Positions 7,413-14,556 of a stretch of DNA of 20,787 nucleotides are shown here, one piece after another. Source of the stretch: Bacteroidota bacterium. GTDB taxonomy: Bacteria > Bacteroidota > Bacteroidia > Flavobacteriales > Schleiferiaceae. Location: positions 1 through 20,787 of the forward strand of contig SYCM01000129.1 in NCBI GenBank assembly GCA_005786915.1, in the 5' to 3' direction. Position 1 is the stretch's first letter; each line of letters begins with the position of its first letter. The notes beneath the pieces are model-generated. The model searched no databases. It was not told the origin of the DNA and saw nothing but the letters and a program-made list of their open reading frames with translations. Position numbers and translations under genes: made by a program.

Positions 7413-8744
7413 ATGCAAATTGCCGTGCTCGGCGGCGGCGAGAGCGGAATCGGAGCCGCCCTTCTGGCGGCCCACCGCGGTGTCGGCGTATTCCTCAGCG
7501 AAGGCAAGTCGCTGAGTCCGGGGTACCGGGCGGAACTCGAGGCGGCGGGCGTTCCCTTTGAAGAAGGCCAGCACAGTCTGGAGCAGCTGCTGCGCGTCGA
7601 GGCGGTCGTCAAAAGCCCGGGTATTCCGCCCAGCCACCCCGCCGTAGTCGCCCTCAAAAAGGCGGGAGTGCCCATCTGGTCCGACATCGAGTGGTTCTAC
7701 CGCAACTGTCCCGACCGCGCCAAAATTGCCGCCATTACCGGCAGCAACGGCAAGACCACGACGACCAGCTGGCTGGGGCACATCCTGCGCCAGGCCGGAG
7801 CCAACGTGCAGGTGGGAGGCAACATCGGCATCGGCGCCGGACGGCTGCTGCTCGAGCCCGATGCCGACATCTACGTGCTTGAGGTCTCGAGCTACCAGCT
7901 CGAGGACTGCCCGAGCTTCAAGCCCGACGTGGCGGTGCTCACCAACATTACGCCCGACCACCTCGACCGCTACGGAAGCCTTGAGGCCTACGCCGAAACC
8001 AAGTTCGCCATCGCCCAGCACCAAGGGGCCGAAGACGCCTTTGTCTTTTATGGCGAAGACCCCATCAGCCGCCGCTACCTCGAGCGCGTGGCCGCGAGCC
8101 TCTACCCCATCTACACCTCAGAGCCGGCGGAACTTCCGGCTCAAGGTGCCGCCCCAGTTCCCCCTAAGTACCTCATTCGTACCGCCAATTCCGACATGAC
8201 TATTGACGAACTCGCCCTGCAAGGCAAGCACAATACCTTCAACGCCCTGGCCGCCGGCCTTTCGGCCCGACTGCTCCAGGTCCGCGACGAGGCCATTCGC
8301 GAATCCCTGGCGCACTTTGAGGGCTTGGAGCACCGCATGGAGTCCGTGGCCCACGTCGGTGGAATTCACTTCATTAACGACTCCAAGGCAACCAACGTCA
8401 ACTCGACCTACTACGCGCTCGAGAGCATGACCGCGCCCACTGTGCTCATCCTCGGCGGTGTCGACAAGGGCAACGACTACAGCGAACTGTTCCGCCTCGT
8501 TGAGAAAAAGGTCAAGGCCATCGTAGCCATGGGCGCCGACAACCGCAAAATCGTTGAAGCCTTTGAGGGCCGCGTGCACTTTTTGGCCGAAACCGCCAGC
8601 ATGGAACAGGCCGTGCGCACCGCCTACCAACTCGCCAGCAAAGGCGACACCGTGCTACTGAGTCCGTGCTGCGCCAGCTTCGACCTCTTTCAGAACTACG
8701 AAGACCGCGGACGCCAATTCAAAACCTGCGTACGCGCCCTGTAA
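7413..8744 (+). CDS. murD: UDP-N-acetylmuramoyl-L-alanine--D-glutamate ligase MurD
   Basis: A 443-residue cytoplasmic Mur ligase adding D-glutamate to UDP-MurNAc-L-Ala. A Rossmann-like N-terminal UDP-binding domain opens with IAVLGGGESGIG (3-14). The P-loop ITGSNGKTTTT is at 108-118, TNITPDHLDRYGS at 177-189 with the likely carbamylated Lys197, NDSKATN at 322-328, and the C-terminal SPCCASFDLF at 417-426. The frame is also open from a GTG at 7395, which would add six residues; ATG 7413 is preferred because the first beta strand begins right after it, as in homologues. This leaves a 22-base gap after mraY, the largest in the cluster. The sequence is otherwise ordinary and complete. Confidence 0.94.
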   Translation: MQIAVLGGGESGIGAALLAAHRGVGVFLSEGKSLSPGYRAELEAAGVPFEEGQHSLEQLLRVEAVVKSPGIPPSHPAVVALKKAGVPIWSDIEWFYRNCPDRAKIAAITGSNGKTTTTSWLGHILRQAGANVQVGGNIGIGAGRLLLEPDADIYVLEVSSYQLEDCPSFKPDVAVLTNITPDHLDRYGSLEAYAETKFAIAQHQGAEDAFVFYGEDPISRRYLERVAASLYPIYTSEPAELPAQGAAPVPPKYLIRTANSDMTIDELALQGKHNTFNALAAGLSARLLQVRDEAIRESLAHFEGLEHRMESVAHVGGIHFINDSKATNVNSTYYALESMTAPTVLILGGVDKGNDYSELFRLVEKKVKAIVAMGADNRKIVEAFEGRVHFLAETASMEQAVRTAYQLASKGDTVLLSPCCASFDLFQNYEDRGRQFKTCVRAL

Positions 8745-8747
8745 TCC

Positions 8748-9926
8748 ATGGAGCACCAAGGCTTTAGCAAGTACTTTCAGGGCAGCACCCAAGTTTGGGT
8801 GAGCCTGATGCTGCTTTCGCTGTTCTCGCTGCTGCCCGTCTATAGCGGCGGTGGCGCGTTCAGCTACTTCGCCTACGTGGTCCTGAGCTGGGTGGTTGCG
8901 TTTGTCGTGCACCGCACCCCCTACCGATTCTTTGGCAGCTTGGCCGGACTGCTCATGGTGCTGAGCATTGGCCTTTTGGCCCTCACGCTCGCCCAGGGGC
9001 GGACCATTGGCGGCGCCAACGCGAGCCGCTGGCTCAACATCTTCGGAATCTCGTTTCAAACGAGCGCCATGGCCAACGTGGTCCTCATCATGTTCGTCGC
9101 CCGGCAGCTCGCCAAGCGCAAGGAGGAATGGACCTTTTGGCAGTCGTTCCGCAAGGTGCTTTGGGCCATTTTCTTGACCGTAGGGCTCATTTTGCCTGCT
9201 AACTTTTCGACTGCCGCCTTGGTGTTCTTGAACGCCAGCGTGGTGCTGGCTTTGGGCGGATACCCCTTTCGCTACCTGCTGGGCATCGCCGGAATCGGTG
9301 CGGGGTTCCTCGCCCTTTTCGTCTCGGCGGTGCTGATCGCGCCCGACCTCATGCCCAACCGCGTGCAGACCTGGAAGTCGCGAATCGAGACCTATGCGGG
9401 CGGCGGAACCGAAGACGACACCTACCAAACCACTACCGCCCAAACGGCCATCGCCGAGGGCGGCATCTTCGGCCAGGGTCCCGGCGCCGGGCTTTACAAG
9501 CACTTTCTTCCGCAAAACAACTCCGACTTCGTCTACGCCCTGATCGTAGAAGAGTACGGGCTCGTGGGCGGAACCGTCATCTTGGCTATGTACGTCTGGC
9601 TGCTCTTCTCGGTCGTGCGGGTCGCCAAGCGGGCCAAGGACCTATTCGGCAAGCTCCTCGCCTTGGGCATTGGGTACGCCATCGTCTTGCAGGCCTTCAT
9701 CAACATGGCCGTGGCCACCGGCCTTTTTCCCGTCACCGGCCAAACCCTTCCGCTCGTGAGCGCGGGCGGAACCTCTCTGGTCATCACCAGCGCCGCCTTG
9801 GCCATGGTCATCGCCGTGAGCCGCGGCAAGGGCGACGGCCAAAATGTCGACCCCGAACTCGCCGACGCCCTCGCCAACGACTGGAACGAGGCACCTGAAC
9901 CCACCCACAAAGCAGAGCACTACTAA
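8748..9926 (+). CDS. ftsW: FtsW, SEDS-family septal peptidoglycan polymerase
   Basis: A 392-residue multi-pass membrane protein of the SEDS family, which polymerises lipid II into glycan strands at the septum in complex with FtsI. Family motifs are GGANASRWLNIFGISFQ (88-104), LPANFSTAALVF (149-160), the extracytoplasmic FLPQNNSDFVYALIVEEYG (253-271) carrying Asp260, which I take to be the catalytic SEDS aspartate, and PLVSAGGTSLVI (335-346) near the C-terminus. About ten membrane helices are expected, with an acidic hydrophilic cytoplasmic tail after residue 360. It is assigned as FtsW rather than RodA because of its place between murD and murG. It begins three bases after murD and ends three bases before murG. 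Confidence 0.93.
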   Translation: MEHQGFSKYFQGSTQVWVSLMLLSLFSLLPVYSGGGAFSYFAYVVLSWVVAFVVHRTPYRFFGSLAGLLMVLSIGLLALTLAQGRTIGGANASRWLNIFGISFQTSAMANVVLIMFVARQLAKRKEEWTFWQSFRKVLWAIFLTVGLILPANFSTAALVFLNASVVLALGGYPFRYLLGIAGIGAGFLALFVSAVLIAPDLMPNRVQTWKSRIETYAGGGTEDDTYQTTTAQTAIAEGGIFGQGPGAGLYKHFLPQNNSDFVYALIVEEYGLVGGTVILAMYVWLLFSVVRVAKRAKDLFGKLLALGIGYAIVLQAFINMAVATGLFPVTGQTLPLVSAGGTSLVITSAALAMVIAVSRGKGDGQNVDPELADALANDWNEAPEPTHKAEHY

Positions 9927-9929
9927 CCC

Positions 9930-11051
9930 ATGGCGGAACAACTGCGCATCATCATCTCTGGCGGCGGAACGGGCGGACACATTTTTCCGGCCGTCAGCAT
10001 CGCCCGCGAAATTCACGCGCGCTACCCCCACGCCCGAATCCTTTTTGTCGGGGCCGAAGGCCGCATGGAAATGGAGCGCGTGCCTGCGGCCGGCTTTCCC
10101 ATCGAAGGCATTCGCATCGCCGGCTTCCAGCGCAAAAAACTCTGGGCCAACCTCAGCCTGCCCGCCAAAATTTGGAGCAGCCTGCGACGCGTGCGGGCCA
10201 TCATGGAGCGCGAACGTCCGCACTTGGTCATTGGAACCGGCGGCTACGTGAGCGGACCCACCCTTTGGGTCGCTCATCGCATGGGCATTCCGACCCTGAT
10301 CCAAGAGCAAAACAGCTTTGCGGGCTGGACCAACCGCTGGCTGAGCAAAAAGGCCGGAGCCATCTGCGTAGCCTACCCCGGAATGGAATCGGCCTTCCCC
10401 GCCGACCGCATTCGCTTTACCGGCAACCCCGTGCGCCCCGATCTGGCGGCCTTAGCCGGCACGCCCACCACCGAGGCCCTGCGCGCCGAAGCCAAAATCT
10501 CGCTGGGCTACGACCCGTCCAAGCCCCTCGTCTTGATTCTCGGCGGAAGCCAGGGGGCCCGCGCCATCAATGAGGGCGTGGCCTCGTGCGAAAACATGTG
10601 GCGTTCCAGCGACATCCAAATCTTTTGGCAGTGCGGACGCTTTTATGCCCAAGACCTCATCGCCCGTTTTGGGCAGGGGCGCGGACGCCAAATCAGTGCC
10701 TTCATCGACGACATGCCCAGCGTGCTGCGCGCCGCCGACCTTGTGCTGTCGCGCGCCGGTGCCGGAACCCTCAGCGAACTCACCTGTGCGGGGTCGGCCT
10801 CGGTGCTCGTTCCGTCGCCCAACGTTGCCGAAGACCACCAAACCCACAACGCCCAAAGTCTGGTAGCCGCCGGGGCAGCGGTCATCATGCCCGAGGTCAA
10901 CATCGCCAACCTCTGCGGCCACGTGCACGGCCTGCTGTACCGACCCGACGAGCTCGAACTCCTTCGCGGCAACGCGCGCAAACTCGCCAAGCCCCACGCG
11001 GCCGCCGACATCGTCAACGAATGCGAACGACTCTGGACATGGCGGGCATAA
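9930..11051 (+). CDS. murG: UDP-GlcNAc:lipid I N-acetylglucosaminyltransferase MurG
   Basis: A 373-residue GT28-family glycosyltransferase that converts lipid I to lipid II on the inner face of the cytoplasmic membrane. The first glycine-rich loop GGGTGGHIFPA is at residues 11-21, a second GTGGYVSGP follows in the N-terminal domain, and the C-terminal domain carries LILGGSQGARAIN, LSRAGAGTLSEL and PNVAEDHQTHNA, which form the UDP-GlcNAc site in the family. The start three bases after ftsW gives the usual length and places the first beta strand (LRIIISGGG) at the N-terminus. The 3' end overlaps murC by 13 bases, suggesting coupled translation. Confidence 0.96.
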   Translation: MAEQLRIIISGGGTGGHIFPAVSIAREIHARYPHARILFVGAEGRMEMERVPAAGFPIEGIRIAGFQRKKLWANLSLPAKIWSSLRRVRAIMERERPHLVIGTGGYVSGPTLWVAHRMGIPTLIQEQNSFAGWTNRWLSKKAGAICVAYPGMESAFPADRIRFTGNPVRPDLAALAGTPTTEALRAEAKISLGYDPSKPLVLILGGSQGARAINEGVASCENMWRSSDIQIFWQCGRFYAQDLIARFGQGRGRQISAFIDDMPSVLRAADLVLSRAGAGTLSELTCAGSASVLVPSPNVAEDHQTHNAQSLVAAGAAVIMPEVNIANLCGHVHGLLYRPDELELLRGNARKLAKPHAAADIVNECERLWTWRA

Positions 11052-12376
11052 ACGCGTTAAACGGCATTCCCGCGCTCGACTTTTTGGGCATCGGCGGCAT
11101 CGGCATGTCGTCGCTGGCCCGTTGGGCCATGGCGCGCGGAATTGCCGTGAGCGGCTACGACAAAACCCCCTCAGACCTCACCGACGCCCTTGCCGCGGAA
11201 GGGGCCGTGCTGCGCTTCGACGAATCGCTCGAAGCCTGGAAGGTTCCGGCCGACGCGTGGATCATCTACACCCCGGCGATCCCCGCCGACCACCCCCAGC
11301 TCGCGGCCGCCAAAGCCCAGGGCCGCACCCTCCTCAAGCGCGCCGAGCTCTTGGGCCAAATCGCCAACGCCGGCACCTGCCTGGCCGTCGGCGGCACCCA
11401 CGGCAAAACCACGACCTCGGCCATGCTCGCCTGGATGCTCCACCAGCACCAACCGCTCCAAGCCTTTTTGGGCGGAATCGCGACCAACTTCAACTCGAAC
11501 TGCCTCCCCGGACCGGCCGACCTCAGCGTGGTCGAGGCCGACGAATTCGACCGCTCCTTTCTGCACCTGCACCCGAGCGCCGCGGTGGTCACGAGCACCG
11601 ACGCCGACCACCTCGACATTTACGGCGAGGCCGACTCCGTGGTCGACGGGTTTCGGGCTTTTGCCGCCCAGGTGAAGGGGCCGTTGTTCGCGGGACCGGG
11701 CTGCGCCGAGTTGGCCGGAGCCGAGACCTACGGTCGCCCCGGCGACCGCTATACGTACCGCGACGTGCACCACGAAGGCGGCGTACAGGCCTTCACGCTG
11801 GTGCTCGACGGCATCGAAGTTCCCACCCACGCTGGACTCCCCGGGCTGCACAACGTCGAAAACGCCGTTGCGGCGGCGGCGCTGGCCCACGCAGTGGGCA
11901 TGCCCGCTGCGGCGATCGGCGACGCCATCGCCGGCTTTCGCGGGGTAGCGCGGCGGTTCGACCGCCGCGCGAGCGCCGCCGGCCGCCACTACATCGACGA
12001 CTACGCCCACCACCCCACGGAACTGCGGCGGTTCATCGAAGCCCTGCGCGGAATGTTTCCGGGCCAAAAAATCGCCTTGCTCTTTCAGCCCCACCTCTAC
12101 AGCCGCACCCGCGACTTCGCCGCGGGATTTGCCGAGGCCCTCGGGGCCGCCGACTTCGTCGGCATTTTGCCCATTTATGCCGCCCGCGAGCGCGCCATGG
12201 CGGGCGTCGACAGCGCGATGCTGGCGGCCCGGATCCCGGGCGCGCAGCTCGTGCCGTACGACCGCGGCGCGCAATGGCTGGCGAGCCAGCCCGCCACCGT
12301 GGTGGCCACGGTGGGCGCGGGCGACATCGACCGACTGGTTCCGCACGTGGAACGCCTAATCCGCGCCGAAGCATGA
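11039..12376 (+). CDS. murC: UDP-N-acetylmuramate--L-alanine ligase MurC
   Basis: A 445-residue Mur ligase that adds L-alanine to UDP-MurNAc. It has GIGGIGMS (17-24) in the UDP-binding domain, the P-loop GGTHGKTTT (118-126), EADEFDRSF (166-174), RRFDRR (305-310), DDYAHHPTE (320-328), FQPHLYSRT (349-357) and GAGDID (426-431). These distinguish it from the related ligase Mpl, which is typically longer. The same frame stays open upstream to 10586 through murG, but similarity starts only at ATG 11039, so the upstream part is discarded. It overlaps murG by 13 bases and ftsQ by 4 (ATGA). Confidence 0.95.
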   Translation: MAGINALNGIPALDFLGIGGIGMSSLARWAMARGIAVSGYDKTPSDLTDALAAEGAVLRFDESLEAWKVPADAWIIYTPAIPADHPQLAAAKAQGRTLLKRAELLGQIANAGTCLAVGGTHGKTTTSAMLAWMLHQHQPLQAFLGGIATNFNSNCLPGPADLSVVEADEFDRSFLHLHPSAAVVTSTDADHLDIYGEADSVVDGFRAFAAQVKGPLFAGPGCAELAGAETYGRPGDRYTYRDVHHEGGVQAFTLVLDGIEVPTHAGLPGLHNVENAVAAAALAHAVGMPAAAIGDAIAGFRGVARRFDRRASAAGRHYIDDYAHHPTELRRFIEALRGMFPGQKIALLFQPHLYSRTRDFAAGFAEALGAADFVGILPIYAARERAMAGVDSAMLAARIPGAQLVPYDRGAQWLASQPATVVATVGAGDIDRLVPHVERLIRAEA

Positions 12377-13128
12377 AACCCTGGATGCGCCAAACCGTCG
12401 TGATCGCCTCGTGGCTTGTCGGACTGACCGGGCTCGGAGCGGGCATTGCCCTCGGCCTTCAGCCTCGGGGCACCGGCGCCGTGCGGGCCGCCAAAATCCG
12501 CATCCACCAGCCGCCGGAACAGGTGCTTTTGATCGCCCGCGACCTGCATCCCATTCTGGCTGAGGCGGGTGCGCCGTGGAAGGGCCAAAACCTCAAAGAA
12601 ATCAACATTCCGCTGTTAGAAGAAAAGCTCAAAAGCCACCCGCAGGTGAAAAACGCCGAGGTATTTTCATCGTGGGATGGAACAGTCTACAGCGTCGTGA
12701 AGCAAAAAGAAGCTAAAGCACGCATTTCGAACGGAATACAAAGCGCATACTGCGACGCTTCGGGCAACCTGTTCCCCATTTCGAAGAACGACAACCCCCG
12801 ACTTCCGCTCGTGACCGGCACCTACACCCGCGCACGCCGCCTCGAAGCGCTGCGGCTTTTGGACCGCGCCGCCCAGCACTCGGCATTCCGCGGCGGGTGG
12901 TACGCCCTGGATTTCGCACCCGAAACCGGCTTCACGGCATTCCCCGAATGGCATCCGCACCGCGTGGTGTGGGGCGACGCCTCCGCATTTGCCGACAAAG
13001 CCCACCGCGCCAAGGCGATTTATGCCTACGCCCTTCAAAATCAGTTTTTGGACCAGCTCGAGCGCCTCGACGTGCGCTTTGAGGATCAAGTGGTCTTTAC
13101 CCGAACCTCTACCCCCAGCCAACCATGA
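12373..13128 (+). CDS. ftsQ: FtsQ-like divisome protein (DivIB/FtsQ)
   Basis: A 251-residue bitopic membrane protein with a very short cytoplasmic N-terminus, a membrane segment at about residues 8-29 (TVVIASWLVGLTGLGAGIAL) and a periplasmic region. That region begins with a POTRA-like part where INIPLLEEKLKSHPQVKNAEV (about 78-98) resembles the FtsQ POTRA strand-helix-strand, followed by a beta domain. FtsQ scaffolds the divisome with FtsL and FtsB in model species. Sequence conservation is low, as usual for FtsQ, so the call leans on topology and on position between murC and ftsA. The frame is also open far upstream through murC (from 11122), which is a shadow. Bases 12601-12750 are AT-richer than the surroundings (69 of 150 G or C). 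It joins murC and ftsA through ATGA overlaps at both ends. Confidence 0.88.
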   Translation: MKPWMRQTVVIASWLVGLTGLGAGIALGLQPRGTGAVRAAKIRIHQPPEQVLLIARDLHPILAEAGAPWKGQNLKEINIPLLEEKLKSHPQVKNAEVFSSWDGTVYSVVKQKEAKARISNGIQSAYCDASGNLFPISKNDNPRLPLVTGTYTRARRLEALRLLDRAAQHSAFRGGWYALDFAPETGFTAFPEWHPHRVVWGDASAFADKAHRAKAIYAYALQNQFLDQLERLDVRFEDQVVFTRTSTPSQP

Positions 13129-14552
13129 ACACGCACCGCATTGCCGTAGGTCTTGACATCGGCACCACCAAAATCGCCGTACTCGTCGGCCGCCTCGACG
13201 CCCACAGCAAGCTCGAAATCCTCGGCTACGGAACGGCTCCGAGCATGGGCGTTCAGCGCGGCGTCGTGGTGAACATCACGCAAACCATTGAATCGATCCA
13301 GCAAGCTGTAGAAGCGGCCAAGATCGATTGCGGATGGGACATCAACGGCGTCGTGGTGGGCATCGCAGGCCAGCACATCCGCAGCCTGCAGCACAGCGAC
13401 TACATCACGCGCGTCGACGCCGAAGAAGTCATCGACGAGCTCGACCTCGAGCGCTTGACCGAGAACGTCCACAAGCTGGCGATGATGCCGGGTGAGGAGA
13501 TCATTCACGTGATTCCGCAAGAGTACAAGGTCGACGGCCAGGGCGACATCAAAGAGCCCCGCGGTATGTACGGCGCGCGCCTCGAGGCCACGTTCCACAT
13601 CGTCGTGGGCCAGGTGACGAGCATTCGCAACATCGCCCGCTGCGTGAAGTCGGCCGACCTCGACCTCAAGGCCATCAACCTCGAGCCGCTGGCGAGCGCC
13701 GAGGCCGTGCTCAGCCAAGAAGAGAAGGAGGCCGGTGTGGTGCTCGTCGACATCGGCGGCGGAACCACCGACATCGCCATTTTCAAAGACGGCATCATTC
13801 GCCACACGGCCGTGATTCCGTACGGCGGAAACATCATCACCAACGACATCAAGGAGGGCTGCAGCATCATTGAGAAGCAGGCCGAGCAGCTCAAAGTGAA
13901 GTTCGGTTCCGCGTGGCCCGGCGAAAACAAAGAAAACGAGATCGTCTCGATTCCCGGTTTGCGCGGACGCGACCCCAAGGAGATCAGCCTCAAGACGTTG
14001 AGCCGCATCATTCACGCCCGCACCACCGAAATCATCAACGCGGTGTTTACCGAAATCAAGAACTACGGCTACGACCAGCCGTCGCGCAAGCTGATTGCCG
14101 GCGTGGTGATTACGGGCGGAGGAAGCCAACTCAAGCACGTCAAGCAGCTGGTGGAGTACCTCACCGGAATGGACACGCGCATTGGCTACCCCAACGAACA
14201 CCTGGCCACCCTGCCGTCAGACCACGTGCTGAATTCGCCGATGTACTCGACCGCGGTGGGCCTTCTGATGAAGGGGCTCGAAGGCCGCGACGTCGAAGGT
14301 TTTGTGCGCGAAACCCTGAGCGAAGCGGCTTCTGAGCCCGCAGCGCTGGAGGCTTCGTGGGACTTCCCGGTGGCCCAAGCCGAGCCCGCGGCCGAATTGG
14401 CCCCCGAGGCCCTTGACGAGGCCGAACTCGAAACGGTGCCCTCCGCGGGAAGTGCGGCCGAGCAACCCCAAAAGACTAAGGCCAAGGGCGACTTTTTCAA
14501 GCGCTGGGCCGACGGATTCCTCAAACTCATTGACGACAACGATTTGAACTAA
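13125..14552 (+). CDS. ftsA: FtsA, actin-like membrane anchor for the Z-ring
   Basis: A 475-residue actin-fold ATPase that tethers FtsZ filaments to the membrane and signals to FtsQ, FtsL, FtsW and FtsI. Phosphate 1 is GLDIGTTKIAVLVGR (9-23), phosphate 2 is VLVDIGGGTTDIAIF (206-220), and the adenosine motif is VVITGGGSQL (327-336). The 1C domain that replaces actin subdomain 1B lies between them at about 85-165. The C-terminus DFFKRWADGFLKLI (456-469) forms an amphipathic helix, the usual membrane-targeting sequence. Between the core and this helix is a linker at about 400-453 rich in Ala, Glu and Pro, containing ASWDFP (410-415), a motif that recurs in the FtsZ linker. It overlaps ftsQ by 4 bases and ends four bases before ftsZ. 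Confidence 0.96.
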   Translation: MNTHRIAVGLDIGTTKIAVLVGRLDAHSKLEILGYGTAPSMGVQRGVVVNITQTIESIQQAVEAAKIDCGWDINGVVVGIAGQHIRSLQHSDYITRVDAEEVIDELDLERLTENVHKLAMMPGEEIIHVIPQEYKVDGQGDIKEPRGMYGARLEATFHIVVGQVTSIRNIARCVKSADLDLKAINLEPLASAEAVLSQEEKEAGVVLVDIGGGTTDIAIFKDGIIRHTAVIPYGGNIITNDIKEGCSIIEKQAEQLKVKFGSAWPGENKENEIVSIPGLRGRDPKEISLKTLSRIIHARTTEIINAVFTEIKNYGYDQPSRKLIAGVVITGGGSQLKHVKQLVEYLTGMDTRIGYPNEHLATLPSDHVLNSPMYSTAVGLLMKGLEGRDVEGFVRETLSEAASEPAALEASWDFPVAQAEPAAELAPEALDEAELETVPSAGSAAEQPQKTKAKGDFFKRWADGFLKLIDDNDLN

Positions 14553-14556
14553 GATT

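Noticed and set aside
6464..7687. A 407-codon minus-strand open frame antisense to mraY and murD
   Set aside because: It crosses two well-supported genes, has no domain pattern, and its composition reflects the complement of membrane-protein codons.
10586..11038. Upstream extension of the murC frame through murG
   Set aside because: The extra 151 residues are an out-of-frame reading of MurG; the MurC nucleotide-binding domain begins at 11039.
11171..12346. A 391-codon minus-strand open frame antisense to murC
   Set aside because: The sense frame is unmistakably MurC with all motifs; the antisense product shows only low-complexity Gly, Val, Ala and Arg.
11122..12372. Upstream extension of the ftsQ frame through murC, giving a 668-codon open frame
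   Set aside because: The part before ATG 12373 is an Arg/Pro-rich shadow of murC; FtsQ topology (short N-terminus then membrane helix) begins at 12373.
13086..14201. A 371-codon minus-strand open frame antisense to ftsA
   Set aside because: It mirrors ftsA codons, and its translation is rich in His, Val, Asp and Arg runs with no recognisable domain. Long antisense frames are common in GC-rich genes with strong codon bias.
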